Positions 1 to 8,822 of a stretch of DNA of 54,620 bases are shown in pieces. The stretch covers positions 1 to 54,620 of the forward strand of contig JALSLH010000039.1 in assembly GCA_026988435.1 (NCBI GenBank). The letters run 5' to 3'. Source of the stretch: Methylophaga sp. GTDB lineage: Bacteria; Pseudomonadota; Gammaproteobacteria; Nitrosococcales; Methylophagaceae. The position numbers were made by a program, and so were the translations under genes. How positions within the stretch are numbered: the first letter of the stretch is position 1; every line of letters begins with the position of its first letter. The notes below the pieces were generated by a model. That model saw only the letters and a program-made list of their open reading frames with translations, did no database searches and was not told where the DNA came from.

Positions 1-401
1 CATTCTAGTCATGTTGTCGCCACAACAAAAACTAGGAGAAAAAGAATGAGTAGATTTCGTAAATTATCACATGTGGTATGGCATTACCAATATCATATTG
101 TGTGGGTTCCAAAATATAGATATAGAGTATTGAAAGATCGGGTTGGGTTTGAAATATCAAAAACAATTCGTATTTTTGCAGAGAGGCTTGGTTGTGAGGT
201 TGTTGAACTGAATGTTCAGGAAGATCATGTCCATTTGTTGGTCATGGTTCCGCCTAAAGTAGCTATTTCTCAATTGCTTGGAACAATAAAAGGTAAGTCA
301 GCTATCCAGATATTTAAGCAGTTTCCTTACTTGAAAAAGAAACCTTATTGGGGGAACATTTTTGGGCTAAAGGGTATTGTGTTGATACGGTAGGCGTTGA
401 T

Positions 402-688
402 TAGGCGCGCCATCCTACCTCATGAAATACTTGGGACTCCTGTCGCCAAATATTCATTCACATACGGAGCGAATTGAATAAGCCCCAGTACGCCCTGCGT
501 CCGCTTCAACTTCGCACAAAAGCCGCTACGTTAAAGCTACCTCAAATGGCTTGACGGCTGTCGGGATAAAATTCTAGCCTCCCTCGCGCACTGCTATCGC
601 AGTGCACTTCGGATTGGCGAATTTCCCTGTCGCCTACTGCGGACTAAAAATCATCACTTCGCTATCGTTCCGTTTCCCTGATTTTCAG
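402..688. mobile_element. Insertion inside tnpA carrying a dispersed repeat
   Basis: The coding sense of tnpA stops at 401 and resumes at about 691, so roughly 287 bp were gained here. The right 211 bp are a repeat shared with 11209-11374. The left 76 bp (402-477) are not seen in the other copy. No open reading frame with protein-like character is present. It resembles a MITE or REP-like non-autonomous element, but its mobiliser cannot be named. Confidence 0.6.
478..688 (+). repeat. Dispersed non-coding repeat, copy 1 (inside tnpA)
   Basis: This copy shares long blocks with 11209-11374: the opening ATAAGCCCCAGTACGCCCTG, the centre TGGCTTGACGGCTGTCGGG, and the tail from TGCGGACTAAAAATCATCAC to TTTCCCTGATTTT. 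Copy 1 holds about 45 extra bases in the middle, including a hairpin of GCACTGC and GCAGTGC around TATC. The tail can fold because CTAAAAATCA faces TGATTTTCAG. Confidence 0.8.
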
Positions 689-786
689 CAGCAGAAATGA
701 TCCGTAAATATGTAAAGTTTCAAGAGAAAATAGAAAAGGACTTAGAGTCCTAAATTAAGGCATCAAATTAATGATAGGCGGCAATG

Positions 787-811
787 GACTAGCATTCTAA
801 GAGGGCTAGTC
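787..811 (+). repeat. Right-end hairpin of the IS200-type element
   Basis: A perfect 7-bp stem, GACTAGC and GCTAGTC, has an 11-base loop and lies 33 bases past the restored tnpA stop. The position fits the imperfect palindrome that Y1 transposases recognise at the right end. It could also act as a weak terminator. Confidence 0.5.
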
Positions 812-950
812 ATTACACCCTTCTAGGGTTTTTACTTTTTATGTCTATTTCTTGACATAGACACGTTTTATTTCTCTACTTCCTTTTTATGTTTGGCTTG
901 TTACTGTTCTAGGGGGTGTAGTTATTTGTTTTTATTGTATGTTTATAAAG

Positions 951-966
951 TGGTCTTATATTTGCT
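951..966 (+). promoter_or_regulatory. Sigma-54 promoter upstream of flrB
   Basis: TGG at 951-953 and TTGCT at 962-966 place GG and GC exactly ten bases apart, as in the -24/-12 consensus. A transcript would start near 977, 25 bases before the flrB start codon. FlrBC/FleSR operons are sigma-54 dependent in Vibrio and Pseudomonas, which supports the call. The inner positions of the -24 box do not match well. Confidence 0.6.
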
Positions 967-1001
967 TTTATTACTGCATAGTATAGTAATAGGGCGATTT
1001 T

Positions 1002-2198
1002 ATGACGACTTTTACCTCTCCACAAAAAACTGAGAAACTTACCGATGCATTTCGTATCTTTAACCAGCTATCGGAAAACTTAAGTCACTCTTACCAAGGC
1101 CTTGAGCAGCAAGTTGAAAAATTACATCAGGAATTGGCGGCTGCGCGTAGTGAACGCGTAAAGACCTTACTGGAAAAAGAGAAGTTAGCACTACGTTTAC
1201 AGCAAATCTTGGCAGCTTTACCGGCTGCAATTATTGTTCTTGATACTCAAAATCGGGTGGTTGACTGTAATTTGCAGGCGACGGATTTTTTAGCTGAACC
1301 TTTAATTGGACAACTGTGGACAGATGTCGCCATGCGCAGCTTAATTAGCGTATTAGATAATCCTTTAGAGCGTCAATTGTTAAGTGGCTTGCGCGTCAAT
1401 ATGACGTGTAACCGTTTACCGGGAAGCAATGAGCAAGTGATTGTTTTGAGTGATGTCAGCGAAATGAATGCTTTGCAAGAAACGATTAACCAGCAAAAGC
1501 ATTTATCTGCTATGGGGGAAATGGTTGCGAGTATGGCGCATCAAGTCAGAACCCCGCTTTCAACGGCTATTTTATATGCTTCACAAATGTCTAACCCTAA
1601 ACTTACTACGGATAAACAGCAGCGTTTTTCTAAAAAAATTTTAGAGCGATTGCATTATTTGGAGCGTCAAGTGAGTGATATGTTGGTATTTGCAAAAGAA
1701 GGGCGCTTAACGATGGAAGGGTTTTTATTACAAAGTTTACTAGATAATGTCGAAGCAGCAATGAATGATTATGTAGCTGATGGTAAGGTACAATTTAAAG
1801 TATCTAATTATTGCTCGATAGATTTAATGCGAGGTAATGAACATGCATTGCAAGGCGTGTTAATGAATTTATTGACCAATGCGCTAGAATCCATGCCTGA
1901 TGATGGAATACTTAAGCTATTCGTTAAGCAGCAAAATAAGCAAGCCATAGAAATAAGTATTCAAGATAATGGTCGAGGTATAGAACCACAGTATTTGCAG
2001 CGTATTTTTGAGCCATTTTTTACTACCCGTGTTCATGGTACGGGATTAGGATTGGCGGTAGTTGATAGTGTCGTTAAGGCACATGGTGGTCAAGTTTCTT
2101 GTCGATCTAAAGTGGGTGTGGGGACTGAATTTAAATTGTCTCTTCCGTGTATTGAACAAACTTTTCAAGCCGCTATTTCTATGGGAGAAAGCGCATGA
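1002..2198 (+). CDS. flrB: Flagellar two-component sensor histidine kinase FlrB/FleS
   Basis: This is a 398-aa soluble kinase with no membrane segment. It has an N-terminal coiled-coil stretch (about 30-70), a small PAS-like region (70-150), a HisKA domain with the phospho-acceptor H180 in SMAHQVRTPL, and a HATPase domain with N293, the DNGRGIE box (322-328) and TGLGLAVV (347-354). FlrB/FleS phosphorylates FlrC/FleR to switch on mid-class flagellar genes, and here the partner follows with an ATGA overlap. It heads the flagellar cluster behind a sigma-54-like promoter. Gene order and cytosolic architecture support FlrB over NtrB or AtoS. Confidence 0.88.
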   Translation: MTTFTSPQKTEKLTDAFRIFNQLSENLSHSYQGLEQQVEKLHQELAAARSERVKTLLEKEKLALRLQQILAALPAAIIVLDTQNRVVDCNLQATDFLAEPLIGQLWTDVAMRSLISVLDNPLERQLLSGLRVNMTCNRLPGSNEQVIVLSDVSEMNALQETINQQKHLSAMGEMVASMAHQVRTPLSTAILYASQMSNPKLTTDKQQRFSKKILERLHYLERQVSDMLVFAKEGRLTMEGFLLQSLLDNVEAAMNDYVADGKVQFKVSNYCSIDLMRGNEHALQGVLMNLLTNALESMPDDGILKLFVKQQNKQAIEISIQDNGRGIEPQYLQRIFEPFFTTRVHGTGLGLAVVDSVVKAHGGQVSCRSKVGVGTEFKLSLPCIEQTFQAAISMGESA

Positions 2199-3586
2199 AA
2201 CAATATGATGTTTTAGTGGTCGAGGATGATGCCTCGCTTTGTGAAGCCTTATGCGATACTTTAGAAATTGAAGGTTATCGCGTTGTTTCTGCACGTAATG
2301 GCACCGAGGCATTGCTCAAGTTATCTAAAGGTGATTTTAAACTCGTGGTCAGCGATGTGCAGATGCCAGTCATGGATGGCTTGCAATTATTGAATAATAT
2401 ACAAAACCAGTATGTAAGTACGCCGGTATTATTAATGACAGCTTATGGTTCTGTCCCCAAAGCAGTTGAAGCAATTCAAGCGGGCGCTTCAGATTATTTG
2501 GTTAAGCCATTTGATGCAAGTGCTTTAGTAGAAAAGGTAGCTCAATTAATAGTGCAAAACCCAAGTGCAGCTAACGATCATATTGTTGCAGATGGCGCAA
2601 TGCAGCGCTTATATCAATTAGCAGATAAAGTAGCTAAAACGGATGTAACAATCTTAATTCAAGGCGCTAGTGGTGTGGGAAAAGAGGTCTTGGCACAATT
2701 TGTACATCAAAATTCAGGGCATAAAGAGGGGCCTTTTGTTGCTATTAACTGTGCAGCTATTCCAGAAAATATGTTGGAATCAATGCTTTTTGGATATGAA
2801 AAAGGCGCATTTACTGGAGCAGTTCAAGCACTACCAGGTAAATTTGAACTAGCGCAAGGCGGGACTTTATTATTAGATGAGATATCTGAGATGGATTTAG
2901 CATTACAAGCTAAATTATTACGTGTTATTCAAGAAAAAGAAGTTGAGCGACTAGGGAGCCAGAAAAAAATCAAATTAAACGTCAGAATTTTGGCGACAAC
3001 AAATCGTAAATTAAAGCAGTATGTTGAAGAGGGAATGTTTCGTGAAGATTTATATTATCGCCTGAGTGTTTTCCCTTTGATTATTCCTAATTTAGCCGAT
3101 AGAGTTGATGATATTTTGCCGCTGGCAAATGATTTAATGCAGCGCCATTTATCTGCCGGTAAAAAAATGCCGTTATTTAGTGCGCAAGCAATACAAAAAA
3201 TGCAAGCTTACCATTGGCCAGGCAATGTTCGTGAGCTGGAAAATGTTGTGCAACGTGCACTAATTCTGCAGACCGATGATATAATCAATGTAGAAGATTT
3301 AATTTTCGAAGAGGCTATGCAAGTACCGCTTGTCAAACTTGAATCAGTCGTTCCAGAGCTTGTTAATGAACAAGTTAGTGAGGCTCAGCAGGCTAAGTTA
3401 TCTGATATTTCTGAGACTGATCTAGGAACAGGCTTACGTTCAGCAGAAGATAAAATTATTTTAAGTACTTTACAATCATTGCAAGGGAGCCGTAAATTAA
3501 CAGCAGAAAAGCTTGGAGTTAGCCCTAGAACTTTACGTTATAAAATTGCACGCATGAAAGACGATGGAATTGTTATTCCATGTTAA
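2195..3586 (+). CDS. flrC: Sigma-54 dependent flagellar response regulator FlrC/FleR
   Basis: This 463-aa NtrC-type activator has three domains. The receiver (1-115) carries phosphorylatable D54 and the acidic pair E10-D11. The AAA+ domain has Walker A GASGVGKE (157-164), the sigma-54 contact loop GAFTGA (204-209) and Walker B LLLDEI. A C-terminal Fis-type helix-turn-helix lies at about 430-455. The start codon overlaps the flrB stop by 4 bp, so the pair is translationally coupled. FlrC activates sigma-54 promoters of hook-basal-body operons. Two such sites lie downstream, before fliE and fliK, and are likely targets. Confidence 0.92.
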   Translation: MKQYDVLVVEDDASLCEALCDTLEIEGYRVVSARNGTEALLKLSKGDFKLVVSDVQMPVMDGLQLLNNIQNQYVSTPVLLMTAYGSVPKAVEAIQAGASDYLVKPFDASALVEKVAQLIVQNPSAANDHIVADGAMQRLYQLADKVAKTDVTILIQGASGVGKEVLAQFVHQNSGHKEGPFVAINCAAIPENMLESMLFGYEKGAFTGAVQALPGKFELAQGGTLLLDEISEMDLALQAKLLRVIQEKEVERLGSQKKIKLNVRILATTNRKLKQYVEEGMFREDLYYRLSVFPLIIPNLADRVDDILPLANDLMQRHLSAGKKMPLFSAQAIQKMQAYHWPGNVRELENVVQRALILQTDDIINVEDLIFEEAMQVPLVKLESVVPELVNEQVSEAQQAKLSDISETDLGTGLRSAEDKIILSTLQSLQGSRKLTAEKLGVSPRTLRYKIARMKDDGIVIPC

Positions 3587-3603
3587 AATGCTTCACAATT
3601 TTT

Positions 3604-3619
3604 TGGCGTAAAAAATGCT
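3604..3619 (+). promoter_or_regulatory. Sigma-54 promoter of the fliE operon
   Basis: TGGC at 3604-3607 and TGCT at 3616-3619 give GG and GC separated by exactly ten bases. The predicted start at about 3630 lies 29 bases before fliE, in the only gap between flrC and the fliE-J genes. Confidence 0.7.
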
Positions 3620-3658
3620 TGTTGTTTGTTATAGAGATAAGTTGATCAGGATAATACG

Positions 3659-3970
3659 ATGAGTGATATGAATGTAAACCAAGTTTTAGCGCAAATGCGC
3701 TCGATGTCTATAGAGGCCGGAAATAAGCCGGAGCCAGTCGATACAAGTAATGATTTTGCTTCTTTATTAAAACAATCTATAGACAGTGTTAATGCAACTC
3801 AGCAAACTGCAATGAAAATGAGTTCGGATTTTGAGACGGGTGAATCTGATGCGAGTTTAGCGGAAGTCATGGTTTCTTTACAAAAAGCCAGCGTTTCTTT
3901 TCAAGCGATGGTGCAAGTGCGTAATAAGCTCACCGATGCTTATAAAGAAGTCATGAATATGCCAATGTAA
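3659..3970 (+). CDS. fliE: Flagellar hook-basal body protein FliE
   Basis: At 103 aa it has the usual length for FliE, the MS-ring to rod junction protein exported through the flagellar type III apparatus. The C-terminal half carries the recognisable pattern GESDASLAEVMVSLQKA followed by SFQAMVQVRNKLTDAYKEVMNMPM, which matches the conserved C-terminus of the family. It starts the basal-body operon behind a sigma-54-like promoter, 72 bp after flrC, and fliF follows 18 bp later. Confidence 0.93.
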   Translation: MSDMNVNQVLAQMRSMSIEAGNKPEPVDTSNDFASLLKQSIDSVNATQQTAMKMSSDFETGESDASLAEVMVSLQKASVSFQAMVQVRNKLTDAYKEVMNMPM

Positions 3971-3988
3971 TGGCGAAAATAAAATAAC

Positions 3989-5746
3989 ATGAGTGAGCAA
4001 GAGTCGAGCAATAGTTTAGCAAGTACTGCAAGTAACACAGGTAATCAGATGGTCTCTGAGGAACCGGAGACTAAAGCGATACACCCAGCAATGGAAGGGC
4101 TTGTACAAATGACGGTAATCAAGCAAGTAGGCTTGATGCTAGGCTTGGCTTTTAGTGTTGCGATAGGTGTGGCAGTAGTTTTATGGTCGCAAGCACCCAC
4201 TTATGATCTATTGTTCTCTAGTTTAGGTGAGCAAGATGCGTCAGAAATTTTAGAGACCTTAGATAAATTAGATATTCCGTATAAAGTTGATGAGCGCTCA
4301 GGGGCTGTGATGGTCGCTGCGGGTAAAGTAAGAGATATCAAATTAAAATTAGCTGCGGAAGGACTGCCACGTAGCGACAGTTTTGGTTATGAACTACTGG
4401 ATAAGGAAGCGAGTTTTACCACCAGTAAAAGTGTTGAAAACAAACGTTTTCAGCGCGCTTTAGAAGGTGAAATTGCGCGTACCGTCATGACCATACAGAA
4501 TGTAAAATCAGCTCGGGTATTATTAGCTTTACCTAAGCAGTCAGTTTTTGTGCGCAAGCAGAAAAAGCCTAGTGCTTCAGTTATTCTCAATCTATATAGA
4601 GGTCGCGTTTTAGAAAAAGGTCAGATTAATGCCATAGTGCATTTAGTGGCTTCAAGTGTGCCGTTAATGGAAGCGGCTCAAGTTACGGTAGTAGATCAGA
4701 AGGGTAGGCTACTTAGTTCTAAAGATACTAATGCCAATTTAGCCTTAACCAATAAGCAATTTGAATATAAAAAAGAAGTCGAAGACCATTTAATGAGGCG
4801 TATAGAAAATATCCTCATGCCTATTGTGGGTCCTGAAGGTATGCGTGTGCAAATTTCTGCTGAAGTTGATTTTACCGTAACCGAGCAAACTCAGGAGATG
4901 TTTAACCCTGATTTACCAGCATTAAGAAGTGAGCAAACGACTGAAGATGTAAGTACTTTATCTGCTATACAAGGGGTTCCTGGTGCTTTATCTAATCAGC
5001 CACCGCCGGCTGGCGTAGCACCAGAGATAGCTGTAGGCGAAGGTAGTAATTCTACACAAACTCCAACATCATCCAGTAAAGCTGCAACGCGCAATTTTGA
5101 ATTAGATAAAACGATTACGCATTCACGCCTAGCCTCTGGTATTGTGCGCCGCTTATCAGTCGCTGTAGTCGTTGATGATAAACGCGTATTAGCAGCTGAT
5201 GGTTCAGTGAGTACTTTGCCGTTTGCCCAAGAAGATTTGAACCGTCTAACTGAGTTAGTAAAGCGTGCGATTGGCTATGATATGCGCCGCGGTGATGAAG
5301 TTATGTTGACTAACGCCGCCTTTAGAGTACCTGATGAGTTAGAGGCTTTACCTGCAGAACCTTTATGGGAGCAAGCTTGGTTTATTGATTTAATGAAGCA
5401 GCTGGCAGCTGCTTTGGTTGTCTTGTTTATTGTTTTTGGGGTGTTACGCCCAACTATGCGCGGCTTAGTGGCTAAAGAAGAAGAGCCTGAGGAAGAGAAA
5501 GACATTGTTTTGGATGAAAACGGCATTCCAGTTGCTGTACCCATGCGCTATGATGAGGATGGTAATCCTATTCCTGTATCGGCAGATGATGAAGGACAAA
5601 TGTTGTCCTCTGAGACAGAGGATTTATTATTATTAGAAGCCCCTCAAAGTTATGAGAAACGTTTAGAATATGTCAAAAAACTAGTAGATGAAGACCCTAA
5701 ACTGGTCGCACAAGTATTGAAAGGGTGGGTTGATCAAGATGTCTGA
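3989..5746 (+). CDS. fliF: Flagellar MS-ring protein FliF
   Basis: At 585 aa it has two membrane segments (about 46-66 and 466-485) flanking the periplasmic ring-building modules, as in FliF. Ring modules occupy about 68-240, including a conserved ALEGEIARTV-type stretch. The cytoplasmic C-terminus ends in KLVAQVLKGWV, the FliG-binding peptide. Between the second membrane segment and that peptide lies a strongly acidic linker (about 496-560). FliF is the platform for the rotor and export gate. Its last codons overlap the start of fliG, which suggests coupled translation of the two directly interacting proteins. Confidence 0.95.
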   Translation: MSEQESSNSLASTASNTGNQMVSEEPETKAIHPAMEGLVQMTVIKQVGLMLGLAFSVAIGVAVVLWSQAPTYDLLFSSLGEQDASEILETLDKLDIPYKVDERSGAVMVAAGKVRDIKLKLAAEGLPRSDSFGYELLDKEASFTTSKSVENKRFQRALEGEIARTVMTIQNVKSARVLLALPKQSVFVRKQKKPSASVILNLYRGRVLEKGQINAIVHLVASSVPLMEAAQVTVVDQKGRLLSSKDTNANLALTNKQFEYKKEVEDHLMRRIENILMPIVGPEGMRVQISAEVDFTVTEQTQEMFNPDLPALRSEQTTEDVSTLSAIQGVPGALSNQPPPAGVAPEIAVGEGSNSTQTPTSSSKAATRNFELDKTITHSRLASGIVRRLSVAVVVDDKRVLAADGSVSTLPFAQEDLNRLTELVKRAIGYDMRRGDEVMLTNAAFRVPDELEALPAEPLWEQAWFIDLMKQLAAALVVLFIVFGVLRPTMRGLVAKEEEPEEEKDIVLDENGIPVAVPMRYDEDGNPIPVSADDEGQMLSSETEDLLLLEAPQSYEKRLEYVKKLVDEDPKLVAQVLKGWVDQDV

Positions 5747-6746
5747 AAACGTAGAATTAAGCCAAACAGAAAAATCGTCCTTATTGCTTTTGACTTTAGG
5801 GCAGGAGAGGGCAGCAAGTGTTTTAAAAAACATGGGGCCAAAAGAAGTGCAAGCTATTGGTACAACGATGGCAGGTTTGTCTAATATTTCTAATGAAATG
5901 GTTGATAGTGTACTGGAAGAGTTTATTGTTACCATTAAAGATAAAACGGCCTTAGGCGTTGATTCTGATGTGTATATCCGAGATATGTTAACCAATGCCT
6001 TAGGGGCAGATAAAGCAGGTAGCATTATTGATCGAATTTTACTGGGACGTGATAGCAAAGGTATTGATCAGTTAAAATGGATGGATGCCCGTGCAATTGC
6101 AGATTTAGTCCGACTTGAGCACCCACAAATTGTTGCGATTATTTTATCCTTGCTAGATGCTGATCAAGCGGGGGCAGTGTTAGGTTTATTGCCGGAAAAC
6201 ATGCGTTCCGATTTATTAATGCGTATTGCAACTTTAGAGGGCGTTCAGCCTGCAGCATTACGTGAATTGGACGAGATGATGGAGAAACAATTGACAGGTG
6301 GTGAAAATGCTCAATCATCTGCAATTGGAGGTATTGATACAGCAGCTAATATCCTAAATTTTATTGATGGTGCAGTTAGTGAAGCCATGATGGAAGAAAT
6401 TAGCGAAAATGACGCTGAATTAAGTCAAAAAATTCAGGATAAAATGTTTGTTTTCTCTGACCTAATTGAAGTGGATGATCGGGGAATTCAGGCTTTATTA
6501 CGCGAAGTATCGACCGACCAATTATTATTAGCCTTACGCGGTGTGGATGATGGTTTAAAAGAAAAAATCTTTGGCAATATGTCTAAGCGGGCTGCAGAAA
6601 TGTTACGTGATGATTTAGAAGCAGCACCTCCAACTAAACTCAGTGAAGTCGAGCAGGCACAGAAAGATATTCTCAGTATTGCTAGAAGACTAGCAGATGC
6701 CGGTGAAATTGCCTTAGGTAGTGGCGGTGGTGATGACCTCATCTAA
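5739..6746 (+). CDS. fliG: Flagellar motor switch protein FliG
   Basis: FliG forms the rotor face that contacts FliF, FliM and the stator. The protein opens with LSQTEKSSLLLLTLGQE and contains EHPQIVAIIL in the middle domain. The C-terminal torque helix has the charged run around DDRGIQALLREVSTDQLLLAL. I take the ATG at 5739 (335 aa) because AAGGGTGGG lies just upstream and the N-terminus then matches the family; a TTG at 5730 would add three residues. It overlaps fliF by 8 bp and fliH by 14 bp. Confidence 0.95.
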   Translation: MSENVELSQTEKSSLLLLTLGQERAASVLKNMGPKEVQAIGTTMAGLSNISNEMVDSVLEEFIVTIKDKTALGVDSDVYIRDMLTNALGADKAGSIIDRILLGRDSKGIDQLKWMDARAIADLVRLEHPQIVAIILSLLDADQAGAVLGLLPENMRSDLLMRIATLEGVQPAALRELDEMMEKQLTGGENAQSSAIGGIDTAANILNFIDGAVSEAMMEEISENDAELSQKIQDKMFVFSDLIEVDDRGIQALLREVSTDQLLLALRGVDDGLKEKIFGNMSKRAAEMLRDDLEAAPPTKLSEVEQAQKDILSIARRLADAGEIALGSGGGDDLI

Positions 6747-7458
6747 AGGTCGAAATTTCTCTCAAGATGAACTGGATGCTTTAAGTTTATGGGATGTACC
6801 GGATGTGTTAGATCGTCATTCAGAGGACATTAGCTTAGACGATGCAGTATCGCCAGTGATGACTGTTGAGCAGATCGAAATGATGCAAACACAGGCTTAT
6901 GATGAAGCTTTTGCTAAAGGTAAGGAAGAGGGTTACAAGGTTGGCTTTGCTGAGGGGAAAGAGCTTGGTAGAGCAGAAGGTAGAGCAGAAGGTTTAGAGC
7001 AGGGATATGCAGAAAATAAACATTTGTTGCAAGAACAAGTGGCTCGTTTCATTTCCTTGTTAGAGTCCTTAACTGAACCCTTTGCCCAATTAGATGAGCA
7101 AGTAGAACAATCTTTAGCACAACTAGCGATTATTATTGCTAAGCAAGTTGTGCGTCGAGAGCTAAAATTAGATCCTATGCAAATTATTGCAGTAGTTAAA
7201 GAGACCGTCAAAGCTTTGCCGGTGGCTAGGCAGAAAATAACGCTCGCTTTACACCCTGAAGATGCTGAGCTAGTGCGTGCATCTCTTTCTTTAGATGCTG
7301 ATGCACCTGCGTGGGTAATTGAAGAAGATCCATTGCTTACTCGTGGCGGCTGTATTGTATCAACAGAAACATCGCATATTAATGCGACAGTAGAAAATAA
7401 ATTAAATACTATTATTGCGACTGTCCTAGGTGATGAGCGGCAGGGTGATTCGAAATGA
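6733..7458 (+). CDS. fliH: Flagellar assembly protein FliH
   Basis: FliH is the stator-like regulator of the export ATPase FliI. The sequence has an acidic N-terminus, then the family's glycine-spaced helix (about 63-91, EGYKVGFAEGKELGRAEGRA), and a C-terminal domain with AIIIAKQVVRREL and ALHPEDAELV that binds FliI. I place the start at the ATG 6733 (MTSSKGRN), overlapping fliG by 14 bp. An in-frame GTG at 6721 is possible but offers no better ribosome site. It overlaps fliI by 4 bp. Confidence 0.9.
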   Translation: MTSSKGRNFSQDELDALSLWDVPDVLDRHSEDISLDDAVSPVMTVEQIEMMQTQAYDEAFAKGKEEGYKVGFAEGKELGRAEGRAEGLEQGYAENKHLLQEQVARFISLLESLTEPFAQLDEQVEQSLAQLAIIIAKQVVRRELKLDPMQIIAVVKETVKALPVARQKITLALHPEDAELVRASLSLDADAPAWVIEEDPLLTRGGCIVSTETSHINATVENKLNTIIATVLGDERQGDSK

Positions 7459-8813
7459 AGACGCTAATGATTCCTGAGCCGATTCGCACGCAAAAATGGT
7501 TAGAGCGTTTAGTCCCCTATGTACAGCGCGCAGAAATTTGTCCTGAATTAGTCGTTGAAGGTCAGTTATCACGTATGGTGGGGTTAACTTTAGAGGCAGT
7601 GGGCTGCCGTGCTGCAATAGGCTCACGCTGTAAAGTACAAAGTAAGAATGGACAATTTATTGAGGCAGAGGTTGTTGGTTTTGCCGGGGATTGTATTTTT
7701 CTAATGCCTTCAGGAAATCCGCATGGCCTAGAACCTGGCTGTCGAGTTATACCCCTGGGCAGTAATAGTCTAGCGAAAGTGGGGTTTGGTTTGCTAGGCC
7801 GTGTTTTAGATGGCTCAGGTAAACCTTTGGATAATAAAGGGCCATTAAAAACAGAAGCAAAACAATCCATGTCAGGTGAAACGATTAATCCCTTAGCGCG
7901 TAAACCGATCCGCGATACTTTAGATGTCGGCGTGCGGGCAATTAATGCAATTCTCAGTGTTGGGCGTGGCCAGCGTATGGGTTTATTTGCTGGAACCGGG
8001 GTAGGTAAAAGTGTCCTTTTAGGTATGATGACTAAATTTACCAGTGCAGATGTTGTCGTTGTGGGGCTTATTGGTGAACGAGGCCGAGAAGTTAATGAGT
8101 TTGTCCTAAAAATTTTAGGTGAAGAAGGCATGGCGCGAGCCGTTGTTGTGGCTACACCTGCGGATGATCCCCCCTTAATGCGGGTGCATGGTGCGATGTT
8201 AGCAACCAGTATTGCAGAATTTTTTAGAGCACAAGGTTTAGATGTTTTGTTATTAATGGATTCTTTGACTCGGTTTGCGCAAGCACACCGAGAAATTGCT
8301 TTAGCTATTGATGAGCCACCAGCGACTAAAGGTTATCCTCCTTCAGTCTTTGCAAAATTACCTAGCCTCGTTGAGCGTGCAGGAAATGCTGATGAAGGCG
8401 GCGGCTCTATTACCGCTTTTTATACCGTTTTAACGGAAGGCGATGATAATAATGACCCCGTGGCAGATTCTGCGCGAGGTGTTTTAGATGGACATATTGT
8501 ATTATCACGCAGTTTGGCTGAAGCAGGCCACTTTCCAGCTATTGATATAGAGGCTTCTATTAGCCGAGTGATGCCGGATGTGGTTGATGAGCAGCATATG
8601 AACCAAGCGCGAAAGTTGCGCCGATTGTACTCGTTATATCAACAAAACAAAGATTTAATTAGTGTGGGCGCTTACCAGCACGGTTCTGATGCACGCATAG
8701 ATGCAGCAATCGCTAAAAATCCAGAAATACTCGATTTTTTACAACAAAGTATGAATGAGGCAGTTGATATTAGTCGTAGTTTAAGTGAGCTTGATGCACT
8801 TTTGGCTAGCTAA
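7455..8813 (+). CDS. fliI: Flagellum-specific ATPase FliI
   Basis: This 452-aa protein is related to F1-ATPase beta and powers type III export of flagellar subunits. Walker A is GTGVGKS (180-186). The family run VVGLIGERGREVNEF and the Walker B region LLLMDSLTRFAQAHRE follow, with EPPATKGYPPSVFAKLP and the catalytic-site region GSITAFYTVL further on. An N-terminal beta-barrel domain occupies about 20-100. It is read by ATGA overlap with fliH, its direct partner, and is followed 6-9 bp later by fliJ. Confidence 0.96.
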   Translation: MKTLMIPEPIRTQKWLERLVPYVQRAEICPELVVEGQLSRMVGLTLEAVGCRAAIGSRCKVQSKNGQFIEAEVVGFAGDCIFLMPSGNPHGLEPGCRVIPLGSNSLAKVGFGLLGRVLDGSGKPLDNKGPLKTEAKQSMSGETINPLARKPIRDTLDVGVRAINAILSVGRGQRMGLFAGTGVGKSVLLGMMTKFTSADVVVVGLIGERGREVNEFVLKILGEEGMARAVVVATPADDPPLMRVHGAMLATSIAEFFRAQGLDVLLLMDSLTRFAQAHREIALAIDEPPATKGYPPSVFAKLPSLVERAGNADEGGGSITAFYTVLTEGDDNNDPVADSARGVLDGHIVLSRSLAEAGHFPAIDIEASISRVMPDVVDEQHMNQARKLRRLYSLYQQNKDLISVGAYQHGSDARIDAAIAKNPEILDFLQQSMNEAVDISRSLSELDALLAS

Positions 8814-8822
8814 GGGGGAGTG

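Larger units (their letters stand above)
46..753 (+). pseudogene. tnpA: IS200/IS605 transposase TnpA, frameshifted and split by insertion
   Basis: The readable N-terminal part (46-393, 115 aa) carries the HUH metal-binding motif as H61-V-H63 in QEDHVHLLV and otherwise matches Y1 single-strand transposases. At about 355-362 one base appears lost: the family's NHFW is expected but NIFG is read, and shifting frame restores FWAKGYCVDTVGVD up to position 401. There the reading stops in foreign DNA. The lost C-terminus reappears at 691-753 as MIRKYVKFQEK plus a short tail, which is the helix that carries the catalytic tyrosine. Two separate lesions therefore separate the HUH site from its tyrosine. 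RBS AGGAG lies at 32-36. Confidence 0.85.
1..820 (+). mobile_element. IS200/IS605-family insertion sequence, inactivated
   Basis: The element holds a Y1-type TnpA gene only; no TnpB is present. A small hairpin (GTTGT at 13-17, ACAAC at 22-26) lies just before the transposase, and a 7-bp perfect stem (GACTAGC at 787-793, GCTAGTC at 805-811) lies just after its true end. Subterminal hairpins at both ends are typical of this family. The left boundary may lie outside the window and the exact ends are not resolved. The transposase is broken by a frameshift and by a 287-bp insertion at about 402-688, so the copy should be immobile on its own. Confidence 0.75.

Noticed and set aside
843-862. Inverted repeat GTCTAT/ATAGAC with an internal TTGACA upstream of flrB
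   Set aside because: A sigma-70 promoter was considered, but the -10 position reads TCTACT, a poor match; the sigma-54 site nearer the gene is better supported.
7562-8131. 189-codon open frame antisense to fliI
   Set aside because: The strand is fully explained by the highly conserved FliI ATPase; the reverse reading is Pro/Arg/Thr-rich noise.
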